From positions 248,001 to 312,000 of the forward strand of contig NZ_CP139195.1 in assembly GCF_034057115.1 (NCBI RefSeq): a DNA stretch of 64,000 nucleotides, in the 5' to 3' direction. A model generated the notes under the pieces. The model searched no databases, was not told the DNA's origin, and worked only from the letters and a program-made list of their open reading frames with translations. Positions 57,761 through 64,000 of this stretch are shown here, piece by piece; positions within the stretch are counted from its first letter, which is position 1, and each line of letters begins with the position of its first letter. This stretch comes from Pseudomonas sp. AN-1. Its GTDB lineage: Bacteria; Pseudomonadota; Gammaproteobacteria; Pseudomonadales; Pseudomonadaceae. The position numbers and the translations under genes are program-made.

Positions 57761-59050
57761 ATGACCGAACTTCCCGACAACATCCTTCACCTGCCGCAAT
57801 ACCAAGTACTGGGCTGCAAATCAACCGACGACGAAATGCACTTCCAGGTGGACGTGCCCGATCCCATCGCCTGCGAGGAATGCGGCGTGCAGGGTGAGTT
57901 CGTACGGTTCGGCAAGCGTGACGTTCCCTATCGTGATCTGCCCATCCACGGCAAGCGGGTCACTCTCTGGGTGGTCCGCCGCCGATACACCTGCCGGGCC
58001 TGCAAGACAACATTCAGGCCCCAGCTACCGGAGATGGTGGACGGATTCCGTATGACACTGCGGCTGCATGAGTACGTGGAGAAGGAATCCTTCAACCACC
58101 CCTACACCTTTGTGGCGGCACAGACCGGCCTGGACGAGAAGACGGTGCGCGACATCTTCAACGCCCGCGCCGAGTTCCTGGGGCGCTGGCACCGCTTCGA
58201 GACGCCCCGCATCCTGGGCATTGACGAGCTATACCTGAACAAGCGCTACCGCTGCATTCTGACCAACATTGAGGAGCGAACCCTGCTCAACCTGCTGGCC
58301 ACCCGCCGCCAGGACGTGGTGACCAACTACCTGATGAAGCTGAAAGACCGGCAGAAGGTCGAGATCGTCAGCATGGACATGTGGAACCCCTACCGGGCAG
58401 CGGTCAAGGCTGTGCTGCCCCAGGCCCGTATCGTGATCGATAAGTTCCATGTGGTGCGCATGGCCAACGATGCCCTAGAGAGAGTGCGCAAGGGCCTCAG
58501 AAAGGAGCTGAAACCGTCCCAGAGCCGGACTCTCAAGGGAGACCGGAAAATCCTGCTGAAACGCGCTCACGAAGTCTCAGACCGGGAGCGCCTCATCATG
58601 GAGACCTGGACAGGCGCGTTCCCGCAACTGCTGGCCGCCTACGAGCACAAGGAGCGCTTCTACGGCATCTGGGACGCCACCACACGGCTCCAGGCAGAAG
58701 CCGCCCTGGACGAGTGGATAGCCACCATCCCGAAGGGCCAAAAGGAAGTCTGGAGCGATCTGGTCAGGGCAGTGGGAAACTGGCGCGAAGAGACCATGAC
58801 CTACTTCGAGACGGACATGCCCGTCACCAACGCTTACACGGAGTCCATCAACCGACTGGCCAAGGACAAGAACCGTGAAGGGCGCGGTTACTCCTTCGAG
58901 GTGATGCGGGCACGAATGCTCTACACCACGAAGCACAAGAAGAAGGCACCGACTGCGAAGGTCTCTCCTTTCTACAAGAAAACCATCGGTTACGGACTGC
59001 CGGACTTCGCAGAGGAACTCAACTACGGAGTCGATCTATCAACCATCTGA
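57761..59050 (+). CDS. tnpA: ISL3-family transposase of ISPpu12-type element
   Basis: A 429-residue transposase with an N-terminal zinc-binding pair (CEECG and CRACKTTF), HTH segment, and the DDE catalytic domain (LGIDELYLNKRYRCILTN; VIDKFHVVRMANDAL; TNAYTESINRLAKDKNR). It moves the whole element, whose right end lies 58 bases past the stop. It is intact and, given the perfect target duplication, may still be active. Confidence 0.95.
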   Translation: MTELPDNILHLPQYQVLGCKSTDDEMHFQVDVPDPIACEECGVQGEFVRFGKRDVPYRDLPIHGKRVTLWVVRRRYTCRACKTTFRPQLPEMVDGFRMTLRLHEYVEKESFNHPYTFVAAQTGLDEKTVRDIFNARAEFLGRWHRFETPRILGIDELYLNKRYRCILTNIEERTLLNLLATRRQDVVTNYLMKLKDRQKVEIVSMDMWNPYRAAVKAVLPQARIVIDKFHVVRMANDALERVRKGLRKELKPSQSRTLKGDRKILLKRAHEVSDRERLIMETWTGAFPQLLAAYEHKERFYGIWDATTRLQAEAALDEWIATIPKGQKEVWSDLVRAVGNWREETMTYFETDMPVTNAYTESINRLAKDKNREGRGYSFEVMRARMLYTTKHKKKAPTAKVSPFYKKTIGYGLPDFAEELNYGVDLSTI

Positions 59051-59108
59051 GGGTGGTATCAGATTGATGGGGTGAAGGTGCCCCATCAACCATTAAATCC
59101 GTATACCC

Positions 59109-59410
59109 AGTTATTTTCGCATGCCGGGCCATCTCGCGGTCAGTCATAGGATTGGCCTTTGACGCAGCCAGCGGCATGCGATTGAGCTCCGAACTAAAGC
59201 CTTCCAGCGCCGAAATAGCCGTCGCATCGTAGGTGCTGGTGTGCTCGACCAAAATGCTCATAGCCGTCGCGTTGACCTTGCCTTTGGTCAGGTTGCACTT
59301 GCCTGTGCCATGGCATCAGGAGGCCGAAACTTCGCGCAGGGCTTTTGCGTCTGGTGCTGCCTGTGTCCGTTGCAGTCAGGTCGGATCTCGCCGCTGATGG
59401 TCATTCGGGC
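59109..59410 (-). pseudogene. IS30-family transposase, 5'/middle part
   Basis: Minus-strand text SILVEHTSTYDATAISALEGF, NRMPLAASKANPMT and REMARHAKIT corresponds to the IS30 catalytic core (usually GTLVERTTRF, then YDQGREMARH). It joins across the ISPpu12-type insertion to the piece at 55440-55736. The YDQG block is damaged (PMTDREMARH, 4 residues lost or changed) and the part beyond about 59,300 is barely recognisable. Confidence 0.75.
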
Positions 59411-59532
59411 AAGCGCATGCTGTCATGCTGTGTGGCAGGCATGCCTGAACGTCGGAGCGTTCTTCTACGTTGAGTTCGTGCCCCCTGTCGGAATGGTCAA
59501 ATGTTGCACTCACTTCTTGTCGCTACCTCGAC

Positions 59533-60918
59533 TCAAGAACTTTGATTTTGTAACAAAAACTCGATGTGAAAAGCCGTAATCCCATTTTCTGAAGTACACC
59601 AAATTTTACCTTTGTGTGCTTCAACGATGGATCGTGTAATGGCCAATCCAAGCCCTACATTGCTTGGGCTTCCTTCGCGTCGGGCTGGGTCCGCGCGATA
59701 GAAGCGGTCGAAGAGTTTATCTAGGTGATCTGGGCTTATAACTTCTCCTGGATTTTCGACGGTCAGCGAGACAGCTTCACCGCTCGTGCGAATTTTAACT
59801 GAAATCCTCTCGCCTGCCGGAGTGTAGCGCAGGGCGTTAGATAGCAGGTTAGAGATCGCGCGATCTAGCATCAGTCGGTCGCCAGAGATGATTCCTGATC
59901 CCGATACGGTGATGGTAATGCCAGCTTCATCTGCAAGCAGGTGGTAGTATTCGACCAGTTTTGTTACGAGCTCCTTGAGCTCAATACAAGCGTTTTCAGG
60001 TGTGATCAAGCCATTGTCAGATTTAGCCAAAAACAGCATGTCATCAATCATGCGCGACATGCGCTTGAGATCTTCGAGATTTGAGCAGAGATTCTCTTGG
60101 TAGTCTTCGATATTGCGTTTCTTGGTGAGCACAACTTCAGTATGGGTCATCAGATTGCTCACTGGTGTTCGCAGTTCGTGTGCAATGTCGGCTGAAAAGT
60201 TAGAGAGTCTGGCAAAGGCATCATCGAGCCTGGCTAGCATCGCATTGAATGATGCGACCAGCTGTTGAAGCTCAGGGGGGACCGACTCTAGGGGGATTCT
60301 CTCCTTCAGAGACCTCGCTGACATGGAAGCAACTACCTGAGTGATCTGCTGCAAGGGGGCGAGCCCACGCCTGGCTACCATCCACCCGAGGGCAACGCTG
60401 GCAATGGAGCTTATGAGCAGTCCAATCCAGAACCATCGTAGCAGCGTCTCAAAAAAATGTGTATGAGTAGTTACATCAAGGATTAATAGGGCGGTCAGAG
60501 GGTCAGCTTGACCGGGTATCGAAATTTTCTCAGTCATGCCACGATACATGTGTTCACCGTCCTGCCATTCCCACATGCTTCGTGTAGCCGATACTCGGTA
60601 TCTTTCTGGGATATTGGCTGCTTTAGAATCTGAAAACAGCACTGAGCCATCTCCGGCCAAGATGGTGGCTGCCATATCCTGATGCGCTCCAAGCAAGGCC
60701 TGTAGCTGCGGAAGCTCTTCCGATAGATTTTCGCTATTCCGTTTGCTTTCGAGAATACGCTTGGTGGATTCGAGTTTTTCGAGCAGGATCTGCCGGTCTA
60801 ATGTCACGAAGTGATGCTGGCTGAGTATGTTGAAGCTCAATCCGGCTACCGTAAGGACTGCGATTACCGCAGACATGAACATCAGGCTCATGCGAACAGT
60901 CAGAGAGAGTCGCTTCAT
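59533..60918 (-). CDS. copS: Heavy-metal sensor histidine kinase (CopS/CusS type)
   Basis: A 461-residue membrane sensor: two membrane helices (residues 10-32 and 166-188) enclosing a periplasmic sensor of about 130 residues, a HAMP linker, the H-box [11 protein letters not shown] with the phosphorylated His near 247, the N-box [12 protein letters not shown], and G-box NVGLGLAI. It senses periplasmic copper and phosphorylates CopR. It overlaps copR by 4 bases (ATGA). Placement beside PtrA-like and cupredoxin genes supports copper as the ligand. Confidence 0.9.
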   Translation of the reverse strand: MKRLSLTVRMSLMFMSAVIAVLTVAGLSFNILSQHHFVTLDRQILLEKLESTKRILESKRNSENLSEELPQLQALLGAHQDMAATILAGDGSVLFSDSKAANIPERYRVSATRSMWEWQDGEHMYRGMTEKISIPGQADPLTALLILDVTTHTHFFETLLRWFWIGLLISSIASVALGWMVARRGLAPLQQITQVVASMSARSLKERIPLESVPPELQQLVASFNAMLARLDDAFARLSNFSADIAHELRTPVSNLMTHTEVVLTKKRNIEDYQENLCSNLEDLKRMSRMIDDMLFLAKSDNGLITPENACIELKELVTKLVEYYHLLADEAGITITVSGSGIISGDRLMLDRAISNLLSNALRYTPAGERISVKIRTSGEAVSLTVENPGEVISPDHLDKLFDRFYRADPARREGSPSNVGLGLAITRSIVEAHKGKIWCTSENGITAFHIEFLLQNQSS

Positions 60919-61598
60919 TCTGAATCCGGCGCGTCAAGCATATAGCCCATGCCTCGGGCGGTATGGATTAGTTTGACCTCGAAGTCATCATCTATCTTCG
61001 CGCGCAGCCGCCGAATGGCAACCTCAATGACGTTTGTATCACTGTCGAAGTTCATGTCCCAGATTTGAGAGGCAATCAGAGACTTCGGCAGAACTTCTCC
61101 GCGTCGTCGCAGTAGGAGTTCCAGTAAAGAGAACTCTTTCGCCGTAAGGTCTATTCGCTTTCCGCCGCGTATGGCTCGGCGTTTCAGCAGGTCGACCTCA
61201 AGATCGGCAATTCTCATGGTGGCTTGGATGGACGAACTGTGGCCTCTCCGTAACAAGGTTCTGACCCTGGCCAGCAGCTCGGAAAAGGCGAATGGTTTGA
61301 CAAGGTAATCGTCTGCACCCAGCTCTAATCCTTTTACCCGCTCATCAACCCCATCGCGTGCAGTCAGGAATAGCACGGGAACGTCCTTGCCGGCGGCTCG
61401 TACCATGCGTAGCACTTCCCAGCCATCCAGCCCGGGCATCATCACGTCCAGGATCAAGAGGTCATAGGCTTCGCTCAAAGCATGCTGAAGCGCATCGGTA
61501 CCTGTCATGACCCGGTCAACATTGAACCCAGCTTCGGAGAGCCCTTGCTGCAGGTATGTCCCGATTTTTGGTTCGTCTTCAGCTACCAGTAATCTCAT
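60915..61598 (-). CDS. copR: Heavy-metal response regulator (CopR type)
   Basis: A 227-residue OmpR-family regulator with receiver domain (phosphorylated Asp51 in [14 protein letters not shown], Lys in [12 protein letters not shown]) and C-terminal winged helix ([19 protein letters not shown]). It activates copper-resistance promoters when phosphorylated by CopS, whose gene overlaps its stop. It is divergent from the PtrA-like gene at 61802, and the shared 203-bp region carries a strong inverted repeat. Confidence 0.92.
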   Translation of the reverse strand: MRLLVAEDEPKIGTYLQQGLSEAGFNVDRVMTGTDALQHALSEAYDLLILDVMMPGLDGWEVLRMVRAAGKDVPVLFLTARDGVDERVKGLELGADDYLVKPFAFSELLARVRTLLRRGHSSSIQATMRIADLEVDLLKRRAIRGGKRIDLTAKEFSLLELLLRRRGEVLPKSLIASQIWDMNFDSDTNVIEVAIRRLRAKIDDDFEVKLIHTARGMGYMLDAPDSE

Positions 61599-61660
61599 GT
61601 CGGCAGTTTCCTTTGATCAGGCTTACTCAGTTTGCAGGGAAATAGCTCCACCAGCCTTAA

Positions 61661-61700
61661 CCTTACGAAAATGTAATTCTGGCTTAAGCCTTTCGTAAGG
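61661..61700. promoter_or_regulatory. Long inverted repeat between copR and PtrA-like gene
   Basis: CCTTACGAAA (61661-61670) and its exact complement TTTCGTAAGG (61691-61700) are spaced by 20 bp that end with the palindrome GGCTTAAGCC (61681-61690). A smaller palindrome TTAC-N6-GTAA is at 61663-61676. It lies in the divergent promoter region and is a strong candidate for the CopR operator. Confidence 0.65.
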
Positions 61701-61801
61701 TGGCTTTGTCTAGGGTGAGGATGTAAGCGTCATGCTCTCGCGCTCCTGCATGAACATAATGAGGGGCGCCAGTTACGGCTTCTTTCAAAGGAAATTATGC
61801 C

Positions 61802-62161
61802 ATGAAATCAATGAAGAGCTTGCTCCTGATTGGCTCTCTGTTACTGTCTACTGCTGTTTTTGCAGAGGGCGGTGGTGATCGTGTCTTTGAACGTATTGAG
61901 CAGATGCGGGATAAGGCTGAAGCTGCACTGGTTCGAGCAGAAAAGTCTTCGCCTGACGAGCGCCATGTGCATATGAAAGAGCATATGCATATGTTGGAGG
62001 GCATCATGAGCCAACTGCATAAAGAGCACCCAGCTCCCGGCATGACGACCGCAGAGCATCTGGCTTGGATGGAGAGGCACGACAAGCTGGTAGACGACGT
62101 GCTAGTTCAGATGGTGCGTGAGCACAAGCTGATGATGGCTGACAAGGAGTGCCACCCGTAA
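61802..62161 (+). CDS. Periplasmic PtrA-like copper-response protein
   Basis: A 119-residue exported protein: signal peptide MKSMKSLLLIGSLLLSTAVFA and then EGGGDRVFERIEQMRD, the start pattern of the PtrA N-terminal family. The middle is His- and Met-rich (HVHMKEHMHMLEGIM), suited to bind copper. In P. aeruginosa PtrA is a small copper-induced CopR-dependent protein; here the gene is divergent from copR. A terminator hairpin follows at 62208. Confidence 0.75.
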   Translation: MKSMKSLLLIGSLLLSTAVFAEGGGDRVFERIEQMRDKAEAALVRAEKSSPDERHVHMKEHMHMLEGIMSQLHKEHPAPGMTTAEHLAWMERHDKLVDDVLVQMVREHKLMMADKECHP

Positions 62162-62207
62162 CGGTTATCCCATCTTGCAGGCCTTATGCCCCTACCCCTT
62201 TGGCCTG

Positions 62208-62232
62208 ACGGCGCCTCCACGGCGCCGTTTTT
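62208..62232 (+). terminator. Intrinsic terminator after PtrA-like gene
   Basis: ACGGCGCC (62208-62215), loop TCCAC, GGCGCCGT (62221-62228), then a T-run. Confidence 0.85.
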
Positions 62233-62236
62233 CAAT

Positions 62237-62251
62237 CTGACTAAATTGTAG
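62237..62251 (+). promoter_or_regulatory. CTGAC-N2-AATTGTA element before cupredoxin gene
   Basis: CTGACTAAATTGTAG lies about 75 bases upstream of the first cupredoxin gene; the same pattern CTGACAGAATTGTAA is at 63754-63768 before the last PtrA-like gene. Candidate CopR half-site or box. Confidence 0.45.
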
Positions 62252-62324
62252 TTTTGGGGTCAGCTTCTTGGCAGGTAGCAGGGAATAGAATGAGATCTCC
62301 AAACACCATAAGCGAGGTCTCATC

Positions 62325-62888
62325 ATGAACAGCTCAGGTTTAAAGCTCCTGGCTTTTGCGTTGCTGATCGGCACTGCTTCTCAGGTCTTCGCTGCCGTAA
62401 GCAGCGGCAGTGCTAATGACATCGGCCAGCAGGCAAAGCCTACGCCAACTACCCGCACTGTCTTCGTCAAGATGGAAGACATCGGTTATAGCCAGCAGGT
62501 GATTGAGGTGAAGCCTGGGGAAACCGTGCGCTTCGTGCTGAAAAACGAAGGGGCGTTGATGCATGAGTTCAACATCGGTAGATCCGCCACCCAGCTGGAA
62601 CACCAGCGCGAGATGGCAGACCTATTCAAGGATGGCACGCTGACGCCGACGGGGATGGCGAAGTCGATAGCATGGCGCGAGCGCTGGTCCGGATCAGGAG
62701 ACTCCAGCCCTCCCGGATATCCGGAAGTTATTGAAGCCAAGCATGACGATCCAAATGCCATTCTCGTAGAGCCGGGAGCTACGAAGGAGTTCGTCTGGAC
62801 TTTTGCCGAAGGCGATAGTTTGAAATTTGCTTGTACCCTGCCAGGTCACTATCAAGCTGGCATGGTTGGCGAGTTTGTAATGCGTTGA
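62325..62888 (+). CDS. Periplasmic cupredoxin, CopI-like (paralogue 1)
   Basis: A 187-residue exported protein (signal MNSSGLKLLAFALLIGTASQVFA) with a plastocyanin/azurin-like fold. Type I copper ligands are visible: His in ALMHEFNIG near residue 85, and Cys, His, Met in FACTLPGHYQAGMVGEF near 168-181. Compared with its neighbour it has a longer middle loop containing WRERWSGSGDSSPPG. It probably traps or oxidises Cu(I) in the periplasm. Confidence 0.87.
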   Translation: MNSSGLKLLAFALLIGTASQVFAAVSSGSANDIGQQAKPTPTTRTVFVKMEDIGYSQQVIEVKPGETVRFVLKNEGALMHEFNIGRSATQLEHQREMADLFKDGTLTPTGMAKSIAWRERWSGSGDSSPPGYPEVIEAKHDDPNAILVEPGATKEFVWTFAEGDSLKFACTLPGHYQAGMVGEFVMR

Positions 62889-62897
62889 TTCGGCGGT

Positions 62898-62933
62898 CGG
62901 TGCTTCACCTCATGCATCACGGGAGAAGCACCG
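62898..62933 (+). terminator. Hairpin after first cupredoxin gene
   Basis: CGGTGCTTC (62898-62906) and GAAGCACCG (62925-62933) pair perfectly; no T-run. Confidence 0.5.
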
Positions 62934-63035
62934 ATCCCCGCTAAATCTACACGCTTCTAGCTTCCGTGCTTGATTTCAGTGAAATTTTAAAAATGGCAGA
63001 GGTGTTGCTAGCAGCGAAATCTGGAGGGTCTTACC

Positions 63036-63542
63036 ATGCGAACCAAGTCAGCATTACTATCCTCTCTCGTCGGCCTCGTTATTTCTTCTGTAGCTATTGC
63101 TAGCCCTGGTCAGGGTAATGCCGGCCGGCCAGGAGATATCACTACGATTGATCGTACCATTGAGGTGAAAATTGGAGACATGTTTTTCTTGCCAGGCAGT
63201 ATTGAGGTAAAGGCGGGCGAAACCGTTCGCTTCTTGCTGAAAAATGATGGTGCGCTGCTTCACGAATTCAATCTTGGTAATCCTGAGTCCCATGTGGCTC
63301 ACCAGAAGGAAATGGCTGCGATGTTTCAGAGTGGAGCCTTATCCTCAAGTGGCACCCACGGTATGGAGGCGATGGGGCATATGGGCGGCATGAAACATGA
63401 CGACACTAATAGTGTCTTGGTCGAGCCGGGAGCCACTGCAGAGCTTGTGTGGCGATTTTCAAAAGCCAATGACTTAGAGTTCGCATGCAATGTCCCGGGG
63501 CATTACCAATCGGGAATGCTGGGAAAAGTCAACGTGCACTGA
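63036..63542 (+). CDS. copI: Periplasmic cupredoxin, CopI-like (paralogue 2)
   Basis: A 168-residue exported protein (signal up to VAIASPG) with the cupredoxin ligands: His in LLHEFNLG near residue 79 and Cys/His/Met in FACNVPGHYQSGML near 151-162. The loop between is Met/His-rich (MEAMGHMGGMKHDD), as in CopI copper-resistance proteins. It is a paralogue of the gene at 62325; the two share the KPGETVRF/KAGETVRF and VEPGAT segments. Confidence 0.87.
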   Translation: MRTKSALLSSLVGLVISSVAIASPGQGNAGRPGDITTIDRTIEVKIGDMFFLPGSIEVKAGETVRFLLKNDGALLHEFNLGNPESHVAHQKEMAAMFQSGALSSSGTHGMEAMGHMGGMKHDDTNSVLVEPGATAELVWRFSKANDLEFACNVPGHYQSGMLGKVNVH

Positions 63543-63883
63543 AGCTGGTTTGGTTGTTAATCGCCCCGGCGTGAATGTTTAATAGTGCCGGGGCGGTCAG
63601 CTTCAGAGCTATTTGGGTGGCTCTCTGGCCATGTCCCCATACGCTTGGATGGGCGGCGATTTTGATGGTCGGGTCAGTTATGGAGCGGTCTGGAGGCCAG
63701 TTTGACTGGTTGGGCCGTGATCGGTACACATGCTTCAGATAGTCATATGAAAACTGACAGAATTGTAATATTCATCTCAGGTTTCTGACAGCCTCCCTGC
63801 GTTAAAGTTGCTCTATGTAAATGTTCGCCTCCCTGTAAGCATCCTGGTTCAGGCGGGGCAATCCAACTGGCGAGGACTCCCAG
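63543..63883. other. Intergenic region before the last PtrA-like gene, 341 bases
   Basis: It includes a hairpin CGCCCCGGC/GCCGGGGCG (63562-63570 and 63587-63595) after copI, and two CTGACAG direct repeats at 63754-63760 and 63785-63791 in the promoter region of the final gene. No coding frame is supported. Confidence 0.5.
63754..63791 (+). promoter_or_regulatory. CTGACAG direct repeats, candidate CopR box
   Basis: CTGACAG at 63754-63760 (extended as CTGACAGAATTGTAAT) and again at 63785-63791, 31 bases apart, about three turns of helix, on the same face. The first matches the element at 62237. Confidence 0.5.
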
Positions 63884-64000
63884 ATGAAAGCGCTCAAAAC
63901 CCTGTTCGTAGTCACTGCATTGACCACCTCTTCTTTGGCGCTGGCCGAAGGAGGGGGAGACCGTACTTTCGCGCGTATGGAGCAAGCTCGCCAAGCCTCG
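63884..64000 (+). CDS. PtrA-like periplasmic protein, 3' end outside window
   Basis: The first 39 codons: signal peptide MKALKTLFVVTALTTSSLALA followed by EGGGDRTFARMEQARQAS, close to the PtrA N-terminal family and to the gene at 61802. GGCGAGGA precedes the ATG. It belongs to the copper-response cluster and likely shares its CopR control. Confidence 0.8.
   Translation, partial: MKALKTLFVVTALTTSSLALAEGGGDRTFARMEQARQAS

Larger units (their letters stand above)
55737..59108. mobile_element. ISPpu12-type ISL3-family element, 3372 bp
   Basis: Complete element with 24-bp inverted repeats: left 55737-55760 (GGGTAAGCGGATTAAATGGT...) and right 59085-59108 (complement begins GGGTATACGGATTTAATGGT...), 22 of 24 matching. 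Target duplication AGTTATTT is at 55729-55736 and 59109-59116. It carries tnpA, lspA, a cation transporter and a cadR-like regulator. The gene set and exact length agree with ISPpu12 as I remember it, first seen on the TOL plasmid pWW0. It sits inside an IS30-family pseudogene. Confidence 0.93.

Overview
The first 29.4 kb is very GC-rich, densely coding chromosome of a Pseudomonas-type gammaproteobacterium. The order folE, Smr protein, LysR, prmB, aroC, MFS, mtnB-mtnD-mtnC, speE is the order I know from Pseudomonas aeruginosa, and the later moxR, DUF58, tgpA cluster is also a Pseudomonas arrangement. No rRNA, tRNA or CRISPR array was recognised.

1-12.3 kb: folE (cut by the window edge), an Smr-domain protein, a cysteine hydrolase, LysR regulator, prmB, alpha/beta hydrolase, aroC, an MFS carrier, the methionine-salvage genes mtnB-mtnD-mtnC, speE with a strong hairpin terminator, a DUF1059 protein, a nitronate monooxygenase-like enzyme and a GNAT. 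mtnB-mtnD-mtnC and speE belong together because polyamine synthesis releases methylthioadenosine. 12.4-29.1 kb: DUF922 protein, rraB, a three-gene unit (circularly permuted ATP-grasp, alpha-E, transglutaminase), a P2-type ATPase, a DapB paralogue, the overlapping moxR-DUF58-tgpA-CHAD operon, tatD, a MltF-type lytic transglycosylase and a DoxX protein.

At 29,427 the chromosomal greB is cut exactly before its codon 48, and everything to its right looks mobile. Up to 41.4 kb the DNA is AT-richer. It holds an IS481-type remnant; an AAA ATPase plus HNH nuclease pair (Septu-like defence candidate) between two identical inverted IS5-family copies; the recombinase set gmtY-gmtZ-gmtX (gamma-mobile-trio); and, next to gmtX, a complete second greB that keeps the catalytic residues the broken host gene has lost. 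A third IS5 copy follows.

41.4-55.4 kb: a type I restriction-modification operon (hsdM-hsdS-hsdR plus an AbiEi-like regulator and a BPSL0761-type protein), then a graveyard of orphan or broken toxin-antitoxin parts (MbcA/ParS-type, AbrB, truncated HicB), an inositol-monophosphatase-like enzyme, and a stress cassette (SdiA-regulated protein, DksA/TraR zinc finger, UspA, SulP) in which three of four genes are broken.

55.4-59.4 kb: an IS30-family transposase pseudogene split by a complete 3372-bp ISPpu12-type element (tnpA, lspA, cation transporter, cadR-like regulator) with intact 24-bp ends and 8-bp target duplication. 59.5-64 kb: a copper-response cluster, copRS divergent from two PtrA-like periplasmic proteins and two cupredoxins. 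The right end of the island is not in the window.
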